From positions 4,001,417-4,065,416 of the forward strand of contig NC_020179.2 of assembly GCF_000224145.3 (NCBI RefSeq): a DNA stretch of 64,000 bases. The letters are read 5' to 3'. Below are positions 47,101 through 57,199 of this stretch, in pieces (the first letter of the stretch is position 1; the number at the start of each line of letters is the position of its first letter). The position numbers and the translations under genes are program-made. A model generated the notes under the pieces. It was not told the DNA's origin. It ran no database searches and saw nothing but the letters and a program-made list of their open reading frames with translations. Source of the stretch: Ciona intestinalis. Its lineage: Eukaryota > Chordata > Ascidiacea > Phlebobranchia > Cionidae.

Positions 47101-50100
47101 GTGCCAGCTTATGAGTTACCATGTATGATACCTTGTTGTGGATATGCTTAGAAATAATACAACATTGCATAACTTCTTTTAAATAGAAAGGTTTATTTAT
47201 GATAAATGTGAGGAAGATCCCTTACACTGATACAGCATTGCAAAGCTGTTCAAATTACACATTCTTCCTTTTAATATTTGCATCAAAACTTTATCAATTG
47301 GTTCATGGATTAAACCAACCAAGTTAATGTTTCGTGCATCAAGATAAATAATGTTGTACCCATGAACTGATCAAAGTTCCTACTGCAATTAACACAACAA
47401 TAACAAAATCTCTCTCATGAAACATTACTTTAACCAGAATATCAGTTCTTGGATAATACATTACAGATATGGTAGGAACAACAGCAAAATACAGATAACG
47501 CACAACCAACAATACCTTGATATGTTTTGGCAGCATCTGTGCAATCTGTATCAATAACTTAGCAGTTGGAGGTTCAAGACACAGCAAAACAAGATCAACT
47601 GCATCATCCGTGTCGATTAGAAGACCCTTCGCTAAATACCCAACTCGCATTACTCCTTGAAGTTTGCGCTTCTTTGGTCTGGAAATAATTAATGATAAAA
47701 TAAAAACTTTACTATTTTACCTGGGTAAGATAACATGGCATGGCATGAAACAAGACATTTAGACCAAAACCATTACCCTAAGAGCGACAACCAATTAGTA
47801 AACACTTGGCCAAAGCAATGTCTGTAAAGTGTCTTGCCCAAGTACATATTTGTCTATCAGAAATAAAAATACTATATAATTACTATGCAAAGAAGTCCTA
47901 ATTATTAAATTATTTGTGCTCAGATAATAAATGTCACCATGGAATGTATCTCAAGTCTGGGGATTGACAGATAATTGACATCATTGCACATAAATAGACT
48001 ACTTATCCATTTCACAATATTATAGCAGTTACTACAGGAAAACGTAAGAAGCTCTTTAAGCTTAAGCTCCCACAAACATTCAACTATCAGGACAGATCCT
48101 TGAACCCCGTAGCCTTGGGTTACAAAAAATGCAGGTGCTATTACCGTTTTTTGGTTATATGCTAAAGTACCATACAAAGGGTAGGCATGCCCACCACTAC
48201 CGGTTCTAGTCCTGGGAAACGGATTCTATTCCACAGTAACAACACTCACCCATCCGCTACAGTGTCATCCAATGGTTCAGGTTTCGTGTCCAAGGTTTCC
48301 AGTTCCTCTGCTACTTCCTTCAGTGCAAGTTCCACCATCTTAACACAACGCTGTGCAACCTCCAACTTCTGCTCACTTGGATATATTTGTTTATGCTTTG
48401 CATTTATATGAGCATCACTGAGTGCTGTGCGATGTACAGGTGCAGTCCATGGGCCATGAACTGGGAAGCCAATGTTGAAATCTGAACCTTGCTGTGGAAA
48501 GAAGGAATGTAATATTATTGTTTAGGTTAACTAAATGCCTACACTAACTGGGCACACCCTGATTATCTATAAGCCATAGGCAGGCTCTGCCCATGACTTT
48601 GCTTCTAATACAGTTTGCTGTAAAGTGGAATAATACACTACAAGTAATTACTATAAAATCAATCTGGGTTATTTTACTAATGGAGCAGGAGGTGAATGGC
48701 TCTAAAAGGTACCATGAACCATAAAAGATTAGGAAACAAGGCTTTAACAGAGGTAGTGAACTGTAAGCCTTTGGCAATTTCAGATTTTTAGCTAAATTAT
48801 TTGTGCTCAGATAATAAATGTCACCATGGATTGTATCTCAAGTCTGGGGATTGACAGATAATTGACATCATTGCACAATAAACACATGACATTAAGTTGT
48901 TGTGATAATAAACAGCAGATGGATGAAAAAAATCAGATTGTAATTTTAATTTATAAACAAGACAACTTTATATATTTTTGTGAAATTAAATTTAAAAAAG
49001 CAGATATACTTACATCAAATGAATGAAAGTTCTGCATACCGCCATAAGCAGGCATGTAACCTGGTCCGTCCTGCAATAAAAATCCTACATAAAGTATAAG
49101 CCTCATAGTGGGTAACATAGGGGTGCGGGGTTTAAATGTCTTGTAAGTTAGAACTATTCTCTTTATCTTAAGTTGCTCAAGTTTTTTTATTTTTAATATT
49201 TTTTTACATTATAGCATGCAGGCTTGGTCTTACTCTCAGCAAGGTCCCAAACATCTAAAAAGAAGATGCTTGGGCTTGCAAATCACCAGGTGGCTTTAGG
49301 TAAAAGGATAATGGGTTGGGGTTAGTAGCTGGATCTGTCAGCTTCCGAAACTCGCTATTCTAGTAAGTGGAACTAGAGCCAGAGTTATGTGGTTGTCCAA
49401 AAAAATAAATTTAAGAAAATAAAATTTTTATTGTGTGCTCAGATAATAAATGTCACCACGGAAATGTATCTCAAGTCTGGGGATTGACAGATAATTGACA
49501 TCATTGCACAATAAATAAACTACTTATTCATCACACTATTATTATGTGTGAACTAACTGAGTCAAAACAGGAGGTGCAAATAGAAATATCTTTTGGTGCA
49601 AGTTGTTACATGCAGATGCTTCAAACAAACTTAGATCATAATTAATGTTATGAAACATTTCCATGAAGTCCATTTGAAACATCTGCTTGTAATGAAAGTG
49701 TAAGACCAAAAACATTCTACCTTTTTTGGCTTTATTCTATACGAGATTGTGGTGGAATAGCGAGTTATAATCAAATGACTCTGGATTTGTCGTTTTTTTC
49801 CCGTCTTTTCATTATTTTCCATAAAAGGTTCTTCGTTATAATCTTGCAGAGATAAATAGGTTTGTTACATAACCAATCCAACTTACCATTCCCCTCCCTC
49901 GCTGGGTTTTCCTCTTGTTTGGATGTCCAGGATCAGCTGCATCATTCGCTTCCACGAGCTTCAGTTTATAAAGCTGGGAAAGAATTTTCAGCGCGCAGCC
50001 TTGAGATGCTGCTTTCTTGTTTGGACCTCTTGCTTTTGCTGCTACAGTTTGATCGTTGGAATTATCTTGCGTTACTTTGATGTCAAGTGAAGCTGTGTAT

Positions 50101-53100
50101 ACCTTGGAACATAAATCAAATTTAAAGGGATGGTAACAGTATCAACTGAATGTAAAAGAGTCTTCAAACGTATGTGAATATTTTTAAAGTTAAGTTTATA
50201 TTAATCAAATCCAACTTATTGGTTGTAATGTTTGGTGCACCAAAAATGCCTGTCTATCTTATCCTGTCACCCTAAGTATTGGTGGCAATACACCACATAT
50301 ACAGTTGACACAACACAACCACCCACCCGACTCCCAGGTGCTCCTTCCTCCTCATACATGACATCACAATGGATATTATTGACTTGACAAAACTGATTTA
50401 AACGTTGTCTGGAATTATCGATTGTCCAGTTGCCATTCTCATCAACAGAATCAGGAGAAACCTACATTGTTACGACATAATTAGACTGTGATGTCATAAG
50501 AACAATACCTTGCATAGGAAAGCATGTTTTATGATTTTGCAAGGAAATCAAACTATACAAACTTTTGTGCTTAGATAATAAATGTCACCATGGAATGTAT
50601 CTCAAGTCTGGGGATTGACAGATAATTGACATCATTGCACAATAAATACATAGGTTTTTCAATGACAATTTTTGAGGGTTTTATTAAATCTTTTGAAGGA
50701 ATTACCTTTTATGGGCTGTAGTGGAAACCCCCAGTTACCCCCTATGTCCCCCACCATATAGATTAACCAGCCCACACTACTAACTAACCTTATCATCTGC
50801 TTTACGCTTCAAACCAGCATTCGCATTTCCTTCGGTTAACGTGACTTTTGGTTCAACATCAGTTTTCACAGATGTTGTTGCTGTTGATGTTTTAGATCCA
50901 AGCAAGCCACCCCTTGTCACATGTTTAATGGGGTCGCCACATTTTTCTATCAACCTCTCCTTGTATAATTGTCGTATCATGGACAACGCACAAACGGCCG
51001 TAGCTTGCTTCTTATTGCTCCCGCGTTCGCTGGCAAGCAGAACTGGAAGAAATCAATTTCTTAATGATTTGCTTATTCGATTCTATATTCTAATGAATGA
51101 GATAAGCAGCATGACACACTATGGGGCTTGCTATTCTGATTTTGCTGTAAAGGAGTTTTTTAATTGCATTTTCTTTAATTATTGTCAAATAAGCAGTAAC
51201 AAAATAAATAAAAAACTGAAACATTCAGTTTAACCAAAAGTAAGATTATAAATAGAAAGGTTTATTTATGATAAATGTGAGGAAGATCCCTTACACTGAT
51301 ACAGCATTGGAAAGCTGTTCAAATTACACATTCTTCCTTTTAATATTTGCATCAAAACTTTATCAATTGGTTCATGGATTAAACCAACCAAGTTAATGTT
51401 TCGTGCATTAAAAACAACATAATACTAAATCTTTACAAAGATCTATTAATACGAAATGCTAAACGTTAAAAATTCCTTAGCAGACATGAGTTATCCAAAT
51501 TTGCCAATTACCCAATAATATATGCCCTGAACATAGCATAAAGAATCGGAAATACACTACATTTTTTATACCAGATGATCCGTTGAAAGATTATACACAT
51601 TATGCTTGGTAGCAGAATAATGGGAAAAACCTTCTCACCTTTTTGCACAGAGCTGACATTAAGTTTCAATTCACACACGAATATCCTTGCATGTTCTGGC
51701 CCATGTGTTTCATGTTTAAAGTCAGGACTTGTGTGCTCCCTTTGACAAAACTGGTTCAAACGCTGCCTGCAGTTAGCTAGTGTCCATCCACCGTGGTCTT
51801 CAACCTTTATCATGAAACATTTTAAGTTTAAGTAATTCAACAAGTTTTCTAACACCTAGTATTTTTGGTACTTTTTTGGTAATCTTTAAACATTTGACAA
51901 TTTAGGTAACTTTCAAACACTTTCTGATATTTAATACAAAATGATAACGAATAGGAAAGTCTGTTGTTTGCCAATGTGTTCAAGCAATTCTGGTTAAAGT
52001 GTTGCTATAATACGCATGCTTACAATGCTAGCATTAATAAGCTTCGAACCCTGTACCCTTTAATGTGAGCAGTCATACCACTGTTACACCATAATACAGT
52101 TTGACTACCTATTACCTAGTCTTACCTCTGGCTTAATTTCAGCAGGATATGAACCAGCTTCTGGAGTTGTTGAAACACCCTGGGATTTAGGTACGGGTTG
52201 TGCCTTCAAGTTAATGACAAGAATTAGCACTTAAGCTTTAACTATTTGTTCACATTACTGATTTCATCTACTAAAGGTAATAACAGCATGGACAACTATG
52301 CAAAGTAGGCCTTAGCATTAAATTACTTGTGCTCAGATAATTAATGTCACCACGGAATGTATCTCAAGTCTGGGGATTGACAGATAATTGACATCATTGC
52401 ACGATAAATAAACCATGATCCATCGCACAATATTATAGAGTTAAAAACTACAAAAAAAACAACATAAGTAGCTCTTTAAGCTTAAGGTGCCACAAAGCAT
52501 AAACACTAAACAGGTCAGCATTTCGTGCTTTTTTTATCAAAGGTTCACTTCCTAATATTAGGAAACATCTACAAGTTGATATCGTTTGATGAAGTTAATA
52601 ATAAAAATAAATAAATAAGTATTTACAGGTCTTGGTGGTAGTTCCGATGCCTTCATATAACCAGTCTTCACCAAGTTTTCACAGAAGTTCCACGCAGCTT
52701 TACCCTGGGCATCCTTTTTGTTTGGTGCCTGTGCTTCTGCCACATAATCCAGACCTGTTATATGCAGCTGGAACAAAACATTGTTTACTTTAGCTGCAGT
52801 TACAATCCTTTTTAAAAAGTAACTAACCCAAAATTAAGGGTTAGATTTCATGAGGAATTTAATAAGTGTTAGTTTGGCGTAATAAACTCTGATTTATTGC
52901 ATTTTCAACATAACTTGAATAAAAATATTTTGGTAGTTTTTTTATAGAACTATTTATATTGGGGTTAAAAGTCTAGAGAATGTTGGCCAGTTTTGAGTGA
53001 AATAGTAAACTTAATTTTTTTGTAATTATAACATTAAAAGTACTTTGAAAGTTTTAAAAAGCCTATAGAGTTTCAACAGGTTATAATTATAAAATATCAA

Positions 53101-56100
53101 GTTTGTCAAAGTACCCACCTTGCATGTGAACATAGTTCTTGGCAGTTGAACCTGTCCTTGCGGCAACACCTCATATTCCGGCTTTAGCTTACGCTGGCCA
53201 CACCAAGCATAAAGGTAAGCTTTAATTTCAGATGCTTTGATGGCTTTGGGACCTGAGCTTTGAGCTTGGTGCTGTGGGTAAAATAAACCATTATATTTAT
53301 GTTAAATTTTTGCTTGATATACATTTATAAACGTTACTACAATTGTAGCAGAGCTGCCGCAGTTATCTTTGTACAAAGGTAACTGATAGATAAGACATCC
53401 CTGCATTCAATGTATGCATCGTATGTCGCTGCTGTGCCATAACAAGTGGTACACCAGCCGGCTTAATTAATGCAAAATACATGACTTATTATTTACACTT
53501 GCTTTCAATTATTTATGTTGTTGCTTACTCCCTAATGTCTCTTTACGTCTTAAATAAAACATGATACTTAAAAACAGCGGAAATTTACCTTTTAAACCTG
53601 ATTACAACAGACCAAATACTGGGTGTTACATTTACAATCAACAGAAAATCTATCAAAAAGTATAACCTAACCACAACCAGAACCCAACCACAACTTTACA
53701 ATCAGTTTTATATATTCAAGAACATGGAGAAACCCCAGGCTGTATGTCTGAGTTCTTCCCCAATATCACTAAGGATTTAACTTACCGATTGTCCAAATCC
53801 CCGTCTGGTGGATTTACCTCGACCCCTGCCAGTTCCAGCGAACGACCCCCTTGTCCCTCGCCCCCTTCTACTGCTGCTGTAATATTGGTTGGCAGCGGAT
53901 AGCAAAGCTTTCTCATAGGACTGGTTTGTGGTGGAATCTGCAGACAAAAAATTACAGTCAAACACAATTGGGAGATTTAGTTCTTTTCTTGCCACATAAC
54001 AGTATAGGTGAGTGGTCATGCTCGATGCCACTTGAGTTTTATTTCAAGGTTGCTTTCACAATAAGAACATTTATATCAGCAAATACCTGTAGACTTTTCA
54101 AAGCTGTATCCATAGTTTTCCATTTTCAAATTGTTGCTACCTAAAACACAGCAGATGATCAAGAATTTGTCCTAAATAACATTTTTAGCAATAAAATACT
54201 TGGAAAATTGAGCTCAGATAATAAATGTCACCACGGAATGTATCTCAAGTCTGGGGATTGACAGATAATTGACATCATTGCACAATAACAAGCAATTTTA
54301 TATCAAGGATTCATGTAAAATCTCATTACAATGGCATATTAACATCTTGCAAGATTAAAGTTATAGATTTTGAGGCAAGTTCACCTGTATTAGATGCACC
54401 ACCATATGTGGTTGGGAATCCTGAACCTGAGCTTTGTTGCGTTCCATAAGTAGAAGCGTAATTCCCTGAGGATTGTGATGTTCCGTACCCTGTGTTTGTT
54501 AGGTTCGATCTAGCCGTGTTTGAACCAAAGTTGTTCCCAGATTGAGTAGAGACACCAAACGAGCTGGTGCTGTTATTATACCTATAGATTGAAATGGAGT
54601 ATTAGTAGATATAGGAAATATGCTGAAGTCATAAAAAGTTGTTTTCAGCAAAGTGATGAGTATTAGTATTTAGACTAAACTCATCACTCTGATAATAACA
54701 TGGGGGAAAGATTACTATGCAAAGTAGACCTTCATATTAAATTATTTGTGCTCAGATAATAAATGTCACCATGGAATGTATCTCAAGTCTGGGGATTGAC
54801 AGATAATTGACATCATTGCACAATAATGTACTTATATATAACACAATATTATTATTAGTCAAATAGACAATACAGTAGTAAAATTAAATAAAAAATGTAT
54901 GAAAGCTCAAGCTAAAACATGATTTTAATAAGTTTGAAAACCTTTATTTAATAAAATGTTATTAAAGCCACCTACAAAGCATAAATGGCCTCAATTTTCA
55001 GCCAAGTGCCGAGTGTCAAAAAATGAGATACTTGATCACTTGCTTTTGGGCATGACTGGATTAGAGTTTAAATTATCTTTCCAAATGTTGAAGCCGGAAA
55101 GCCAAGGACATTGAGTCTTGACTAAAAGTTCAAATCAAATAATCTGTAACCAAAGCTATAGAAAACAATCCCTACTTACTGTGAGGAATTGTAGCCACTG
55201 TTTGAGCCGTAACTGCTGCTGTTTTGTCCGTATGTATATTGGGAACTGTTACCTATGGACAACATGTGTTAATTCCTATTAACCTATAAACTACTTTATC
55301 TTAGTGCAGACAGCTTCAGTTTAAGTCCAAATTAAGAAATATTAAAGATAATATATGCACCAGCCACACACAGTTGTTTTGGAGTATTTAATGCAAAGCT
55401 TGACACATACTAAAAGCTGGAACAAATACTTTGTATTAAAAAAAAACACTGTAACCCATAATAAAGGAAAAAGATAATACCTTGTGTTTGAGAACTAGCA
55501 CTCTGGTTTGGGTATGAAGTAGTGTTGCCATAATTTGAATAGTATGATTGCTGAGATAAAAATAACTTTTAAAATTTAATCCTAACAAAGTAACAGCTTT
55601 TTTGAAATTTCTGTTCTCTAGTTAAGTAATGGCTTAGTATACCAGAACTTTCCGAAACTTTATGAAATAAAATAAACTTTAATATGTTGTGGGTCAAATT
55701 AACAGGAAATATTAAAAAACCTTGTTAAAACTGAGATTTTAATCGCTTTTTCGGGTTAAAATATTAAATCTTTAGACTGGCCACAAACATTTAAAATATT
55801 ACATTTTATAAACATATTAAGAAATAACAAAAAAAGATCATAAAATAGAGATTAAAGGAGTAAATTTAGACACAACAAAATAGGCACAGGGTTCAATATA
55901 TATAAGAACTGTAAACATAACGCTATACAAGCAACGCAGTATACTGCATAATGTAACTGTAAACAGTGAACACTTACAGCACTTCCTGCTGTATTTGAGT
56001 TGTTTGATGTGGTTGAACTAGACTGCTGTTGTTGTTGTTGTTGCGGTTGGTTGGGTGTTTGGCCAAATCTGTTATAGATTTCAACATTCTTAAGGTGACG

Positions 56101-56403
56101 TTACATTGCCCAGATTAAGTTTAATACGAAAGATTTTAAACATAATTTGTTGCATATTTATTGAAAAATACATTTTTTTTGGCACTACTGAAGAATCCTC
56201 TGGTACATTACAGATTATGCTGGTGGCAAGTGTTATAGTTTTATATCACAGTGGGAGGAATTCTTCACTTGCACTGAATTTTTTAGATTAAGCTAATTTG
56301 CATTAAGGGCAGAACTCAACATATCAGCATTTTTAATCTGGTAGATAACGCTATACGTTACTTACGGGTATTGCGTTCCAGCGTGTACGAAGTAGCCGCT
56401 CAT
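44137..56403 (-). CDS. RNA-binding protein: YG/RG-rich, 3 dsRBD, DZF
   Basis: Twenty-two exons, 958 residues, all phases joining: 56366-56403, 55978-56068, 55481-55550, 55180-55252, 54385-54581, 53786-53937, 53119-53271, 52627-52767, 52126-52203, 51639-51804, 50789-51042, 50327-50461, 49887-50102, 49014-49070, 48250-48491, 47516-47678, 46570-46717, 45960-46045, 45224-45319, 44782-44893, 44423-44520, 44137-44247. Residues 1-160 are Gln/Ser/Asn/Tyr/Gly-rich; 178-205 are RG-rich. dsRBD1 (about 220-298) resembles DHX9 dsRBD1: [35 protein letters not shown]. dsRBD2 (about 340-425) and dsRBD3 (about 485-570) both resemble DHX9 dsRBD2: [37 protein letters not shown]. The DZF domain (about 640-958) includes [53 protein letters not shown] and DPCERDD. 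No helicase motifs. DZF proteins (ILF2, ILF3, ZFR) pair through this domain, so partnership with an ILF2-like protein is likely. ILF3 has the opposite domain order. The gene also hosts nine intronic snoRNAs. Confidence 0.85.
44555..44690. mobile_element. Truncated MITE in intron 20 of DZF gene
   Basis: Left end ATATAGTAGGGTTGGGTAAG with degraded interior (TTTGAAGTAAACGAAAAATA, AACAGAATCATATACACCGT). The right end is not recognisable. Confidence 0.6.
46140..46335. repeat. Short local duplication in intron 17 of DZF gene
   Basis: Two imperfect ~110-base units share AAATATCTCT.TTATCCCC, an ATTATCAGTGG or ATTACCAGTGG word and AATATC.AG. Confidence 0.5.
47036..47140 (-). mobile_element. SINE tail fragment in intron 16 of DZF gene
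   Basis: Reverse-oriented: TTTATTCTCACGTGGCCACA, ACGACAGTCGTTATAACATG, GTGCCAGCTTATGAGTTACC. Confidence 0.65.
47204..47338 (-). ncRNA. H/ACA snoRNA copy 1 (intron 16 of DZF gene)
   Basis: On the minus strand this 135-nt segment has the hairpin-hinge-hairpin-tail plan. Hairpin 1 (47338-47279) opens with TGCACGAAAC and closes with GTTTTGATGCA, with an inner GGTT/AACC stem. The hinge holds ATATTA (47277-47272), fitting box H (ANANNA). Hairpin 2 closes with GGAAGA (47268-47263) against TCTTCC (47217-47212) and has an inner ACAGC/GCTGT stem. ACA lies at 47209-47207, exactly three bases (TTT) from the proposed 3' end. The near-identical copy at 51273-51407 conserves every stem. In this class the internal loops select uridines for dyskerin; the target was not identified. 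Confidence 0.82.
47915..47990 (-). ncRNA. Box C/D snoRNA copy 1 (intron 15 of DZF gene)
   Basis: Read on the minus strand: terminal stem TGTGC, box C ATGATGT, guide-like ATCTGTCAATCCCC, box D'-like CAGA, box C'-like ATGGTGA, box D CTGA, and GCACA pairing perfectly with TGTGC. It is 76 nt. The 3' flank (TTTAATAATTAGGACTTCTT and on) is shared with the copies in introns 4 and 8. Family guides direct 2'-O-methylation with fibrillarin. Confidence 0.88.
48802..48877 (-). ncRNA. Box C/D snoRNA copy 2 (intron 14 of DZF gene)
   Basis: 76 nt, identical boxes and terminal stem to copy 1 (TGTGC/GCACA, C ATGATGT, D CTGA). One base differs just before the C'-like box: ACAATCCATGG where others have ACATTCCATGG. 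Confidence 0.88.
49434..49510 (-). ncRNA. Box C/D snoRNA copy 3 (intron 13 of DZF gene)
   Basis: 77 nt because of one extra base upstream of the C'-like box (ACATTTCCGTGGTGA). Boxes C and D and the TGTGC/GCACA stem are intact. Confidence 0.87.
50566..50641 (-). ncRNA. Box C/D snoRNA copy 4, altered box D (intron 11 of DZF gene)
   Basis: 76 nt with an intact stem, box C and guide, but box D reads CTAA instead of CTGA. Since box D is needed for 15.5K/snu13 binding, this copy may be poorly processed or dead. Confidence 0.8.
51273..51407 (-). ncRNA. H/ACA snoRNA copy 2 (intron 10 of DZF gene)
   Basis: 135 nt, the same as 47204-47338 except one base in the apical loop of hairpin 2 (the plus strand has GCATTGGAAAGC here, GCATTGCAAAGC in copy 1). 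Box H ATATTA, closing stem GGAAGA/TCTTCC and the 3' ACATTT are all kept. Identity ends at the proposed 5' end but extends about 20 bases past the 3' end. Confidence 0.82.
51995..52105 (-). mobile_element. Possible tRNA-derived SINE fragment (intron 9 of DZF gene)
   Basis: The minus strand shows ATGGTGTAACAGTGGTATGA and a B-box-like GGGTTCGAAGC about 30 bases on, the spacing of a tRNA-type promoter, but no cloverleaf closes. It differs from the SINE family at 12033. Confidence 0.45.
52328..52403 (-). ncRNA. Box C/D snoRNA copy 5 (intron 8 of DZF gene)
   Basis: 76 nt. Box C ATGATGT and box D CTGA are intact. The outermost pair of the terminal stem is lost (CGTGC against GCACA) and one base of the 3' segment differs (ACATTAATTAT). 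The 3' flank is shared with copies 1 and 7. Confidence 0.85.
54209..54284 (-). ncRNA. Box C/D snoRNA copy 6 (intron 5 of DZF gene)
   Basis: 76 nt. Box C and box D are intact, with the full guide segment. The 3' stem arm reads GCTCA, giving one mismatch in the middle of the terminal stem against TGTGC. Confidence 0.84.
54747..54822 (-). ncRNA. Box C/D snoRNA copy 7 (intron 4 of DZF gene)
   Basis: 76 nt, same as copy 1 throughout: perfect TGTGC/GCACA stem, C ATGATGT, D CTGA. The 3' flank down to CTACTTTGCATAGTAA matches copies 1 and 5. Confidence 0.88.
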
Positions 56404-56692
56404 ATTTTAGCTTTAATATTCACATCCACAGAAGCTACACTGTGATAATACCTAAGCAATAATATTAATTGTATATGCCACTGGGTAATATTTATATCTT
56501 ACGTCATTTGCAAATACAATATATCACGCGTCTCGATATACAAAATACTGATATGAGAAGGAACTTAAAAAAATAAATACAAAATAAACTTATATACACT
56601 ACATAACGCACTCTTCATACAACTGGTGATACATGCACAAAATAATTAATTAAAAGCCACAAAATCAATATTTTTAGAACAGACACACTCAC

Positions 56693-56768
56693 CACGATGC
56701 TGCTTCCTCGACTCAGGAGATGAAATGATGTCACGTGATCAAACCACGTGGTCTACGCTTGTCACGTG
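56693..56768 (-). promoter_or_regulatory. 5' UTR donor and triple CACGTG promoter of DZF gene
   Basis: On the minus strand GCAGCATCGTG is followed by a consensus donor GTGAGTG (GT at 56692-56691), implying a noncoding first exon ending at 56693. It joins an acceptor near 56430-56450, before the ATG at 56403. Three palindromic CACGTG E-boxes lie within 37 bases at 56732-56737, 56745-56750 and 56763-56768, followed upstream by TGACGCG. Such sites bind bHLH-zip factors (USF, MYC/MAX, MITF/TFE types). Use as a promoter is inference from position. Confidence 0.6.
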
Positions 56769-57177
56769 ACGCGTTTTAAGCGGGAGGGGACGATTTAATT
56801 TGTATTAATCAGAAGAAATAATTAACGGTTGTATTCTATATTAGAGATACTGCATGGTGTGCAAAATAAATAAATTATGAAGCAGCAAGTTATTGCAGAT
56901 TATTTGTCCATTGTTTTTCGCACTGCGTTGTTGCGCATTGAGTCAACGTATATAGCAGGGCGAACACAGTAACTTTATGCATGCGCGAACGTAAGCTTTT
57001 AAAAAAAGTGAGGTACCGGTCTGGCATATACTTACACAGTATAAGTTAACAGTGTATAGGTATTTTCATTTTTTACGAAATCCTTTATACGTGTTTAAAA
57101 GACATAGCGCAGTCGGTTAACGGCAGTTTTTAAACATATCCATCATCTGTGTAAACAAACACATAATCACTTGATGT

Positions 57178-57183
57178 TTTATT
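57178..57183 (-). terminator. Poly(A) signal of coiled-coil gene
   Basis: TTTATT on the plus strand (AATAAA on minus), only about 17 bases after the TGA at 57200-57202, which gives a very short 3' UTR. Confidence 0.6.
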
Positions 57184-57199
57184 GTGTATCAAGTCTACA

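Noticed and set aside
47915..54822. The seven 76-nt elements as an ordinary transposable repeat
   Set aside because: They lack TIRs or tails, lie only in introns of one gene and on its strand, number one per intron, and show paired terminal stems with boxes C and D.
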